Assembly: GCF_019168305.1 (NCBI RefSeq)
Contig: NZ_JAHTBI010000085.1
Span: forward strand, 1-54,851
Source: Pseudomonas aegrilactucae
GTDB lineage: Bacteria > Pseudomonadota > Gammaproteobacteria > Pseudomonadales > Pseudomonadaceae
Direction of reading: 5' to 3'
DNA length: 54,851 nucleotides
Shown here: positions 35,202-43,087 of the stretch, one piece after another
How the letters are laid out: every line of letters starts with the position of its first letter
Numbering within the stretch: the stretch's first letter is position 1
Notes under the pieces: model-generated
Seen by the model: only the letters and a program-made list of their open reading frames with translations
What the model was told of the DNA's origin: nothing
Databases searched by the model: none
Made by a program: the position numbers and the translations under genes

Positions 35202-35381
35202 CCGACGATCATGCCGGTGCCTCTCTTCCTTGGAGCGGAAGTAATGGTAGAAGGAGCCCTTGGGCACACCTGCGGCGCCCAGAAGCTCGGCCAGGCCCAC
35301 AGCGGTATAGCCTTTGTGGGTCATCAGCGATCGCGCGACATCGATGATGTGCTGACGCATGTCGTGTTGGGGTTTCTTCAT
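35202..35381 (-). pseudogene. N-terminal remnant of a NemR-like TetR repressor
   Basis: The 5' end reads MKKPQHDMRQHIIDVARSLM and contains the helix-turn-helix VGLAELLGAAGVPKGSFYHYF. It breaks off after FRSKEE at about 35223. From there the frame is random and stops near 35181. E. coli NemR has the same HTH ending (VPKGSFYHYFRSKE), and nemR precedes nemA in many genomes. Together with the adjoining NemA end, this shows one deletion removing the back of the repressor and the front of the enzyme. Confidence 0.8.
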
Positions 35382-35477
35382 AGTGCGCGAATGCTACCAA
35401 AAAAGGTCCTGGCCGTGGGTATGCCGACCGCGGCTCATGCGAGCCTTCCCCCGGTCGGCCTGCAACGTGCATTGCGT

Positions 35478-35494
35478 GTATCATCGGACGATAC
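35478..35494. promoter_or_regulatory. Candidate autoregulatory operator of the TetR gene
   Basis: GTATCATC-G-GACGATAC, a 17-base inverted repeat with one mismatch, placed 20 bases upstream of the TetR start. Such a position is usual for TetR-type self-repression. Confidence 0.5.
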
Positions 35495-35513
35495 GTTTCA
35501 AGGTAGTCACCCC

Positions 35514-36152
35514 ATGACCGATTCCCTCTCCCCTTCTGTGCCTCGCAGCAAAGGGCGTCCTCGCACCTTCGATCGCGACAAAGCCTTGCTCCAGGCCCTG
35601 ACGGTGTTCTGGAAGCGCGGCTACGCGCCGGCTTCGGTGGCCGAGCTATGCTCGGCGATGGGTATCAACCCGCCCAGCCTGTATGCCGCGTTCGGCAACA
35701 AGGCCAAGCTGTTCCTCGAAGCGGTTGCCTACTACGAAGCCACCTTCTGGGACGCGACCTGGGAACGCATGGACAGCGACCCTGACGTGGTACATGCCAT
35801 CGGCGACTTCTTCCATACCTCGGCGTCCATCCTGACGGAACCTCAAGCACCCTGCGGCTGCATGGTGGTACTGGGGGCGGTGAACGTGTCGGACGACGCA
35901 GAAGAAGTGACCGCGGCCCTCAAGGCACTGCGCCAGGAGGGCCGGGATTACCTGCAGCGGCGCTTGGAACGCGCCGTGAAAAGTGGCCAACTGCAGCCGA
36001 AGACCAATGCTCGCCTGCTCGCCAGTGCGCTGAACACCTTGCTCGAAGGCATGTCGTTGCAGGCTCACGATGGTGCGAGCCGAGAAGACCTGCAGGGCAT
36101 CGGCGCAACTGCCGTCGCAATGCTTGCACCTGCCCTGGCCGCTGCACGATAG
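35514..36152 (+). CDS. TetR/AcrR-family regulator
   Basis: A 212-residue regulator. The N-terminal HTH (about 20-65) reads GYAPASVAELCSAMGINPPSLYAAFGNKAKLF, the pattern of the AcrR/YcdC-like group with a long effector domain. A cysteine pair, PCGCMVVLG, lies near residue 115, as in the TetR_C_16-like group that controls oxidoreductases. Its gene target is not clear; the deleted nemRA-like segment upstream may have included it. ATG 35514 is chosen because AAGG precedes it and the operator-like repeat 35478-35494 lies just before; the open frame reaches back to 35211 without meaning. Confidence 0.9.
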   Translation: MTDSLSPSVPRSKGRPRTFDRDKALLQALTVFWKRGYAPASVAELCSAMGINPPSLYAAFGNKAKLFLEAVAYYEATFWDATWERMDSDPDVVHAIGDFFHTSASILTEPQAPCGCMVVLGAVNVSDDAEEVTAALKALRQEGRDYLQRRLERAVKSGQLQPKTNARLLASALNTLLEGMSLQAHDGASREDLQGIGATAVAMLAPALAAAR

Positions 36153-36175
36153 CCCATCCATCGTGATGGACGGGC
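36152..36175. terminator. Hairpin between converging TetR and symporter genes
   Basis: GCCCATCCATC (36152-36162) and GATGGACGGGC (36165-36175) pair with one non-standard base pair and a GT loop. It begins at the TetR stop and lies just before the symporter stop. There is no T tract. Confidence 0.55.
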
Positions 36176-36184
36176 CACGGCGCA

Positions 36185-37444
36185 TCAGGCTTGCTGCTGA
36201 GCCTTCAAGGGTGCGGGAGGCAGCAGCGGGACCTTTTCCCAGCGGGCGATGACCAATGGCGCAACGGCGTTGCCCAGCACGTTCAAGGTCGTGGTGCCGC
36301 TGTCGATCACGCGGAATATACCGGCAATCAGCGCAACACCTTCCAGTGGTAGACCCGCCGACGCCAGCGTGGCGGAGAGGATGATGATGGCGAACCCTGG
36401 TACGCCGGCGGCGCCCTTGGAGGTCAGCACCATGGTTACCACCAGCAGGATCTGCTGGGACAGCGACAGGTCGATGCCATACAGTTGCGCCACAAAAATC
36501 GTGGCAACCCCCAGGAAGATCGAAGCACCGTCCAGGTTGAAGGCATAGCCCACCGGCACCACGAAACTGACGATTCGCCGTGGCACGCCGTAGGCTTCCA
36601 GCTTGTTCATCAACTGCGGCATCACCGCTGCCGATGCCGCGCTGGAAAACGCCAGTATCAGCTCATTTCGGAAGTACTTGATCAACTTGAAAATGTTTTC
36701 ACCCAGCAGGTAGCAGATGCCACCCAGTACCACCAGGGCAAACACGATCAATGCCAGGTACACCACACCGATCAATTTGAGCAACGGCAACAACGACGCA
36801 AAACCGAACGTTGCGACGGTCGCGCCGATCATCCCGAACACACCGATCGGCGCATACGCCATGACAAAACTGACCACCTTGAACATGGCATCGGAAATGC
36901 CCTGGATCACGGCAATCACCGGTGCGCTTCTTTCACGCGGCACTGCATTGAGCGCCATGCCAAACAGCACGGAGAAAAACAGAATCGACAACAACTTCGC
37001 TTCAGTCATGGCGACGAAAATATTGTCCGGCACGATGTTCTGCAGAATAACCAGCGCGCCCTTGGAGGGCTCCGTATTCAGGGTCGCGGCGGTGTGCGAG
37101 ACACCGGAAATATCGGTCCCGGCACCGGGTTCGAAGAGGTTGGCGAAACACAGCCCCAGCACAATGGCCAGGCTGGTGATGGCAAAGAAATAAGCCAGCG
37201 CCTTCGCGCCCATGCGACCAAACGATTTGTTGTCACCGTCACCGGCAATACCCAGGATCATGCAACAGAAGACAATGGGCACCACGACCATCTTCATCAT
37301 CTTGATGAAGATATCGCCCAAGGGCTTGAGTATTTCTGCACTCACCCACTGTTGGTACAGGGGGTGGGTATTGAGGTACCAACCGACGAGCACGCCAAGC
37401 AACAGCCCGGCAACGATTTGCCAAACCAGAGGTATACGTTTCAT
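36185..37444 (-). CDS. Dicarboxylate/amino acid:cation symporter (DAACS family, GltP/DctA-like)
   Basis: A 419-residue inner-membrane carrier. Conserved DAACS blocks are visible: FIKMMKMVVVPIVFCCMILGI (about 46-66), the serine-rich loop AFSSAASAAVMPQ (about 264-276), GYAFNLDGASIFLG (NLDG, about 298-311), TSKGAAGVPG (about 340-349) and the last motif IDSGTTTLNVLGNAVA. These form the glutamate/C4-dicarboxylate cation-coupled transporters. The residues around TSKGAAGVPG and DSGTTTLN do not allow a firm choice between glutamate and dicarboxylates. AAGG precedes ATG 37444. Two palindromes in its upstream region (37499-37547) are candidate control sites. Confidence 0.92.
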   Translation of the reverse strand: MKRIPLVWQIVAGLLLGVLVGWYLNTHPLYQQWVSAEILKPLGDIFIKMMKMVVVPIVFCCMILGIAGDGDNKSFGRMGAKALAYFFAITSLAIVLGLCFANLFEPGAGTDISGVSHTAATLNTEPSKGALVILQNIVPDNIFVAMTEAKLLSILFFSVLFGMALNAVPRERSAPVIAVIQGISDAMFKVVSFVMAYAPIGVFGMIGATVATFGFASLLPLLKLIGVVYLALIVFALVVLGGICYLLGENIFKLIKYFRNELILAFSSAASAAVMPQLMNKLEAYGVPRRIVSFVVPVGYAFNLDGASIFLGVATIFVAQLYGIDLSLSQQILLVVTMVLTSKGAAGVPGFAIIILSATLASAGLPLEGVALIAGIFRVIDSGTTTLNVLGNAVAPLVIARWEKVPLLPPAPLKAQQQA

Positions 37445-37498
37445 GTCTAGCCTTCTTGTTGGAGTAGGAGGTCTGCGTCAAGGGCAGTAGCTAGATTC

Positions 37499-37547
37499 AT
37501 GAGCTTCCAGCTCATTGAACGGGGCTGGGCACAACTCGAGTTGTGCC
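37499..37547. promoter_or_regulatory. Two palindromes upstream of the symporter
   Basis: ATGAGCT-TCC-AGCTCAT (37499-37515) and the perfect 20-bp palindrome GGCACAACTCGAGTTGTGCC (37528-37547). The latter begins just beyond the VOC gene stop. No T tract accompanies either one, so they may be regulator sites for the symporter promoter as well as hairpins ending the VOC transcript. Confidence 0.5.
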
Positions 37548-37556
37548 TCTGTGCAC

Positions 37557-37982
37557 CTATTTGGCGAACAGTTGGCTCATGTCCTTGAAGGCCTTGAATT
37601 CGAGCGCATTGCCGCACGGATCGAACAGGAACATGGTGGCCTGCTCGCCTACCTGGCCCTTGAAGCGGATGTAGGGTTCGATCACGAACTGGGTGCCGAA
37701 GGACTTCAGGCGTTCGGCCAGCGCTTCCCACTGCTGCCACTGCAGGATGATGCCGAAGTGCGGAACCGGCACATCGTGCCCGTCGACAGGGTTGCTGTGC
37801 ACGCTTTCCTGGGAGGCCGTCTTGGGGTGCTCGTGGATCACCAACTGGTGACCGTAGAAGTCGAAGTCGACCCACTGCGTACTGGACCGCCCCTCTTGCA
37901 GGCCGAACACTTCGCCATAAAAGGTACGGGTAGCGGCCAAGTCGTAAACAGGGATTGCGAGGTGGAAAGGTGAAAGGCTCAT
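37557..37982 (-). CDS. VOC-family protein (glyoxalase/dioxygenase superfamily)
   Basis: A 141-residue protein with two VOC modules. Ligand-position residues are the histidine in PFHLAIPVYD (first strand), the glutamate-rich LVIHEH region, the histidine in VPHFGIILQ (start of the second module) and the glutamate in GNALEFKAF near the C-terminus. All four metal-site positions thus look usable. The closest style is the family often labelled glyoxalase/bleomycin-resistance. The substrate is unknown. It is divergent from the LysR gene at 38153, which probably regulates it, and precedes the symporter in the same direction with a 112-base gap. Confidence 0.88.
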   Translation of the reverse strand: MSLSPFHLAIPVYDLAATRTFYGEVFGLQEGRSSTQWVDFDFYGHQLVIHEHPKTASQESVHSNPVDGHDVPVPHFGIILQWQQWEALAERLKSFGTQFVIEPYIRFKGQVGEQATMFLFDPCGNALEFKAFKDMSQLFAK

Positions 37983-38152
37983 CAGAGAACTCCACTGGCT
38001 ATAGTGTTTTGGTCACCGGGTGCAAGCAACAGGATCAGGTACCCCAGCGCCCACCAAAGCAGGTAGAGGGCTGGATGGAAGGAATGTTAAACCTCGCAAA
38101 ACAATAAAAAAAAACAATATGATTTTGTGGTTAGCACAAAGGAAATTTGTAC

Positions 38153-39022
38153 ATGATCAGAGAGCTCAAGACCCTGGTTGCCGTGGCACGGGAAGGCACT
38201 TTCGCCGCCGCTGCCCACCGCATTGGCCTCACGCAGGCGGCGGTCAGTGCGCAAATGCAGCGCCTGGAGGCAGAGCTGGGTTTTGCGTTGTTCGACCGCA
38301 CCGGGCGTGCGGCACACCTGAACCGTCGCGGTCAGGAAATGCTGGTGAAGGCGCAGGCGCTGATCCAGATGTACAACGAGCTGGGCAACAGCAAGCCGGG
38401 GGTGCCGGCCTCCACGCTGCTTACGATCGGTGCCATTGCCTCCATTCAGCGCAGCCTGCTGCCGAACGCGCTGGCGCAGTTCCACCGGCAGTTCCCACAG
38501 TGCCGCACCCGGATCATCCCGGGGCTGTCAATGGAGCTGGTGAACATGGTGGACGCCGGAGAGCTGGACATGGCCGCCATTATCCGGCCGCCGTTTTCGC
38601 TGCAAAGCGATTTGACCTGGACCACTCTGGCGAGGGAGCCCTATCGCCTGATCGCCCCGAAGAAAATGCAGGGCGATGACTGGATAGCGCTGTTGTCCAG
38701 CACGCCGTTCATCCGCTACGACCGCTCCTCATTCGGCGGCAGGCAAGTGGATCGCTTTCTGCGCCAGATGCACTTCGTCCCGCGCGAGGTGTGCGAACTG
38801 GACGAGCAGGAAGCGATCGTCAAGCTGGTCGCCAATGGCGTTGGCGTGGCACTGGTACCCGAAACGATGCGCAAGGCATGGCCGGCATCGGTGCGTGTGA
38901 TGGACCTGGGGGAACACACGTTCCACCGTGATGTGGGGCTGGTTCATCGCGCCAGAACCAGCCTCAGCACCACGGTCGAAGTGTTGGCAGACCTCATCGT
39001 TGCGTCGTCTGCCACGAGGTAG
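38153..39022 (+). CDS. LysR-family transcriptional regulator
   Basis: A 289-residue LTTR. The N-terminal HTH (about 2-60) reads ELKTLVAVAREGTFAAAAHRIGLTQAAVSAQMQRLE; the effector domain (about 88-285) follows. ATG 38153 is preferred, with AAAGGA upstream; an in-frame TTG lies two codons before. It is divergent from the VOC gene at 37557, with a 170-base gap that contains an AT-rich block (38095-38130), the usual setting for LysR regulation of the neighbour and of itself. Effector unknown. Confidence 0.92.
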   Translation: MIRELKTLVAVAREGTFAAAAHRIGLTQAAVSAQMQRLEAELGFALFDRTGRAAHLNRRGQEMLVKAQALIQMYNELGNSKPGVPASTLLTIGAIASIQRSLLPNALAQFHRQFPQCRTRIIPGLSMELVNMVDAGELDMAAIIRPPFSLQSDLTWTTLAREPYRLIAPKKMQGDDWIALLSSTPFIRYDRSSFGGRQVDRFLRQMHFVPREVCELDEQEAIVKLVANGVGVALVPETMRKAWPASVRVMDLGEHTFHRDVGLVHRARTSLSTTVEVLADLIVASSATR

Positions 39023-39106
39023 CCGGGTGTATGTGGCAGCGTGATGGCCCCACTGCCCACCGTTGCGGATGCCATACGCCCCGGCCGCATACCCGCTCGT
39101 TCAAAA

Positions 39107-40429
39107 CTAACCGGACAGTTTATTGGAAAACTGCCCTACGGCACTGACGACCTTCTGGGCGCCCTCTTGAATCTCGAGAATTACAGCACCTGCCTGTGCT
39201 GACAACTCCAACCCCTGCTCTGCCCGTTGCTTGCCTTGCTCGATGATGTGAACAGCCTCCTGCGCAAGCTTCTGGTTCTGCAACACAACGCCAACAATTT
39301 CTTCCGTTGCTTTAGTCGTTCGTGAGGCAAGTTGCCTGACTTCATCGGCGACCACCGCGAAACCTCGTCCTTGCTCTCCAGCGCGGGCAGCCTCGATCGC
39401 AGCATTCAGTGCCAACAAGTTGGTTTGATCGGCAATACCCCCAATGCTTTTAACAATACTGCCGACGATCTGCGACTGCTCGTCCAGCGCAGCAATACCC
39501 TCGACTGCAGACTCCATCTGAACGGCCAGCGCTCGCATGACACTCACCGTTTCCTGAACCACACTGCTACCACGCCTGGCACTGGCATCGGTTTGCTGAG
39601 ACGTGGTGTATGCAATATCAGCAGCCTGCGACACGGCCAGCTCACGATTCACTTGATCAGTGATCACGGTGGCAAACTTGACGACCTTGTAGAAGGTGTT
39701 ATGGGAGTCCGATATCGGATTGTAGGTGGCTTCCAGCCACACCACCCGCCCCTGGCTATCGATGCGCTTGAATCGGTCAGCGATGTATTCTCCGCGGCGC
39801 AGTTTCTCCCAGAAATAGTCGTAATCAGGGGAGCTGTATTCGCCCGGCTCGCAAAAGATCCTGTGGTGCTGACCTTTGAGTTGCTGAAGTGTATAGCCCA
39901 TTGCACTCAGAAATCGATCATTGGCGGTCAGTACGCTACCCGCCAGGTCAAATTCGATAACCGCCGTCGAGCACTGCAACGCCTCGATCAAGTTTTGATG
40001 TTCTCGAGAGGTCTCGATTGTCCGCGTCAAGTCACTGGCATAGACAGAAATTTCAACGACCTGCCCGGCATTGTCCTTGACGGGTTGTACCACCGCACGC
40101 AACCAGGCGTCCTTCCCGTTGCCACGTATCATTTGCAAAGCACCGACCCAGTGCCGACCGCTGCCAATCGCATTTTTCATGCGACTGAAGTGTTCAGTGC
40201 TCTGCGCATAGTGAGGAACAAGATCAAAGAGTGCTTGCCCAATCACTGCGTCAGCGACAAAGCACATCTCCTGTAAAAACTTAGAATTCACACAAACGAC
40301 AGTACCCTGCGCGCTTAGCTTCAACACAAGCATTTCACTATCAAGGCTGTCCTTGATTTGCTCCAACGAAAAAAGCCGATGACTGACTTCCTGCAATTCT
40401 TTCTTGAGTTGCCTGACCTTGAAAAACAT
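39107..40429 (-). CDS. Soluble PAS-PAS chemoreceptor (BdlA/Aer-like)
   Basis: A 440-residue receptor without membrane segments. PAS1 is at about 25-135 and PAS2 at about 145-265, each with a PAC-like end (FKRIDSQGRVVWLEATYNPI). A short signalling domain (about 300-440) carries ADQTNLLALNAAIEAARAGE. The layout is that of BdlA, which links redox or biofilm dispersion signals to the c-di-GMP and chemotaxis networks. No FAD- or haem-ligand residues can be read with certainty. The gene is last in the HBM receptor - GGDEF/EAL - PAS receptor operon (42-base gap to the upstream gene). Its coding DNA is less GC-rich than that of the receptor gene at 43088. Confidence 0.9.
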   Translation of the reverse strand: MFFKVRQLKKELQEVSHRLFSLEQIKDSLDSEMLVLKLSAQGTVVCVNSKFLQEMCFVADAVIGQALFDLVPHYAQSTEHFSRMKNAIGSGRHWVGALQMIRGNGKDAWLRAVVQPVKDNAGQVVEISVYASDLTRTIETSREHQNLIEALQCSTAVIEFDLAGSVLTANDRFLSAMGYTLQQLKGQHHRIFCEPGEYSSPDYDYFWEKLRRGEYIADRFKRIDSQGRVVWLEATYNPISDSHNTFYKVVKFATVITDQVNRELAVSQAADIAYTTSQQTDASARRGSSVVQETVSVMRALAVQMESAVEGIAALDEQSQIVGSIVKSIGGIADQTNLLALNAAIEAARAGEQGRGFAVVADEVRQLASRTTKATEEIVGVVLQNQKLAQEAVHIIEQGKQRAEQGLELSAQAGAVILEIQEGAQKVVSAVGQFSNKLSG

Positions 40430-40470
40430 ACTGTGCCACCTTTAACGTAAAAACCCACCCACCCCGTAAA

Positions 40471-43014
40471 CTAGTAACCGTGATACTGATCCATCCACAC
40501 TTCAAAATCCTTCGGCGCCAATGGCTTTGACAGAAGATAGCCTTGCACCACATGGTAACCCTGGTCTTTAAGAATCTGATATTGCCCTTGTTCCTCCACA
40601 CCTTCAGCCACCACCCTCAACTGCAGGCTGTCGCCAATATGAAGAACCGCATCACTCAGCGCACGACTTGTCTCATCGACCTCAAGGTCCATCACAAAGC
40701 TACGGTCCAGCTTTAGCTCATGAATCGGCAGCTTTCGCAAATAGCTCAAACTTGAGTACCCGGTCCCAAAATCGTCCATCGCCAACTTGACACCTTGCGC
40801 ATGAATTTCATGCAACACCTTCGTCGTGTTTGGATTGGTGTCAAGCAGCACACTTTCCGTCAACTCAAGCGTCAGATCACCCGCAATCAGACTATGCTGA
40901 TCAAGTGTCCTCATGATCATTCCGCCGAGGTCAAGATTATGAAAATTGCTCGGTGACAGGTTGACGGAAATAGACGGAATCCCTAGTCCCTTTTTACGCC
41001 ATACGGCCAATTGTCGGCAGGCCTCCTGAATAGCCCAATTGCCGAGTTGACCAATCAAGCCGCACTCTTCCGCCAAGGGGATGAAACGTGCCGGTGAGAC
41101 CTCTCCAAATTTAGGATGTGTCCAACGTGCCAACGCCTCGACGCCATAGAGTTTCCCATCATCCATATTGACCTGTGGTTGATAGCTGAGCGTCAGTTCA
41201 CGGTTCTCGATCGCATGCCGCAACGCACCTTCCAGTGCCTGGCGCTCTTGTGCCAGTTGATTCAACTCGTAGCTGAAAAAACTGAAGCGTCCGCGCCCTC
41301 CGCCTTTTGCCTGGTACATGGCCATGTCCGCTCGGTGTACCAGCGTTCCCATATCATGACCGTCTTGCGGGTATACACTGATCCCGATACTTGCCGAGGG
41401 TGACACCAGAGAACCGGCTATTTGACACACTTCAGAAATAGAAAGCCTTATTTCCTCGACCACCTCTGTCACGCATTCATTGTCACAGTTCGGCAGCACT
41501 ACAACAAACTCATCACCCGATAGCCTTCCGACAATATCCGCCGGCCTACGATGTGAACGCAGACGCTCAGCAACCACTTTCAGCAACTCATCGCCCGCCG
41601 GATGCCCCAACGAGTCGTTGACTTGTTTGAAACGATCCAAATCAATGAACAATACGGCCATTGCGCTCTTTGTACGCCTTGCCTCTGTCAGCGCATGGTC
41701 GGCCTTGGCATGCAGCAGGCTACGATTAGGAAGCCCCGTCAAACTATCGTAGAACGCAAGCTGCCTGATGTTTTCCTGATTGACCTCTCTTTCCATTGCA
41801 AGCACACACAGCGGGATAACCACATCAACCAACTGTTGGTGCAGGGCGGAAGGCATACGCTTGTCATTATAGTAAAACGTGAGAACACCTATAGAGGCTC
41901 CCCTGGCACTTTTTATCGGAATCGACCAGCAACTTTTCAGCCCCCGCCTCAGCAGGTGATCACACACACCCGCCCAACAAGTATCCGTCTCGATATCGCC
42001 ACACACCACCGGCTCACCCAGCAAGGCAGCAGCGCTGGACGCCCCTGTGCAATCGCTTACCAACCTGCCCTCTATTAAATGTGCATACACCTCGGATAAA
42101 GTTGACGCGCAGAGTGGATGCATACGTCCATCTTCATCAACTTGAATGACCGTTGCCATGACCTCTGGTGCTATGCGCTCTACCTCCTTGCACACAAGGT
42201 CCATAACCGCTTCCAACGGCATTTCGCGAACCATCGCATCCAGAATACAAAACTGCAATACCTCATGAATCTTCGAATTCGTTATGTCCGCAAGCACCGT
42301 CACCGTATTGGCAAGCTCTCCATTACCCGAAAGGACTGGACTAATAGCGACATTGCACCACATGCGCTCACCACTTTTAGCCTGCGTCAACTCCTCGATT
42401 CTCACCGAATGCCCGCTACACAGCCGTTCATATATCAGACCGACACTCACCTCAGGCACATGCGGCGATAGCAGGGCAACAGGTCGTGAATTTTCAACTT
42501 CACTGAACGCATAGCCAAAAACTCTTTCAAACCCCCCATTTACATAGATAATCCTCCCACTGCCATCCGTTATAACTATCGCATTGTCCGTCTGATCGGC
42601 CACCAACGACAATAATTTAATTCGCCTCTGCTCTCTACGGTAGACAGTTACATCCTTTACAAAAGCGGTAAATAGAACCTGCCCTTCACTCTCAACCCGA
42701 GAAATAGACATCGCCCCCCAGCGATGACTGCCATCCTTTCTATGAATAGGTACATCCCGCGTGGCACCCACCATTTTATTGACGCCGGCACGCCGACTCG
42801 AAGAAACATACTCATCATGCTTTTCTCGCATGCTTTCTGGAACCAGCACACTGACATCTTGCCCGATCACCTCCTCCCTGCTGATCCCCCACAACCCTTC
42901 TGCTGCACGATTAAAAAGAACCACACAGTTCTGGGTATCAATCACAACAACACCGTCTACAGCTTGCTCAAGCGTTTGTATAAAAATAGCAGAGAGATTT
43001 TTGGCAATGGGCAT
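40471..43014 (-). CDS. PAS-PAS-GAF-GGDEF-EAL c-di-GMP enzyme, DosP-like
   Basis: An 847-residue cytoplasmic protein. The order is PAS1 (about 10-125), PAS2 (130-250), GAF (265-420), GGDEF (435-590) and EAL (605-845). The cyclase motif is SGDEF, with an intact inhibitory site RPAD five residues earlier. The phosphodiesterase motifs are complete (YGVEALARW, ELTES, DDFGTGYSSL, KLDRSFV), so c-di-GMP hydrolysis is the likeliest output. Overall order and PAS sequence follow E. coli DosP, but the position matching the DosP haem-binding histidine is serine (EYVSSSRRAG). ATG 43014 gives a DosP-like N-terminus. It lies 73 bases after the HBM receptor gene and in base use differs from it, being more AT-rich. 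Confidence 0.9.
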   Translation of the reverse strand: MPIAKNLSAIFIQTLEQAVDGVVVIDTQNCVVLFNRAAEGLWGISREEVIGQDVSVLVPESMREKHDEYVSSSRRAGVNKMVGATRDVPIHRKDGSHRWGAMSISRVESEGQVLFTAFVKDVTVYRREQRRIKLLSLVADQTDNAIVITDGSGRIIYVNGGFERVFGYAFSEVENSRPVALLSPHVPEVSVGLIYERLCSGHSVRIEELTQAKSGERMWCNVAISPVLSGNGELANTVTVLADITNSKIHEVLQFCILDAMVREMPLEAVMDLVCKEVERIAPEVMATVIQVDEDGRMHPLCASTLSEVYAHLIEGRLVSDCTGASSAAALLGEPVVCGDIETDTCWAGVCDHLLRRGLKSCWSIPIKSARGASIGVLTFYYNDKRMPSALHQQLVDVVIPLCVLAMEREVNQENIRQLAFYDSLTGLPNRSLLHAKADHALTEARRTKSAMAVLFIDLDRFKQVNDSLGHPAGDELLKVVAERLRSHRRPADIVGRLSGDEFVVVLPNCDNECVTEVVEEIRLSISEVCQIAGSLVSPSASIGISVYPQDGHDMGTLVHRADMAMYQAKGGGRGRFSFFSYELNQLAQERQALEGALRHAIENRELTLSYQPQVNMDDGKLYGVEALARWTHPKFGEVSPARFIPLAEECGLIGQLGNWAIQEACRQLAVWRKKGLGIPSISVNLSPSNFHNLDLGGMIMRTLDQHSLIAGDLTLELTESVLLDTNPNTTKVLHEIHAQGVKLAMDDFGTGYSSLSYLRKLPIHELKLDRSFVMDLEVDETSRALSDAVLHIGDSLQLRVVAEGVEEQGQYQILKDQGYHVVQGYLLSKPLAPKDFEVWMDQYHGY

Positions 43015-43087
43015 TGATTCTAATCCGAAAGACCAAGCTGTCGCGCACAGCGCCACTACGCTGAACATGGCAAAGACCGTGCTGCAC

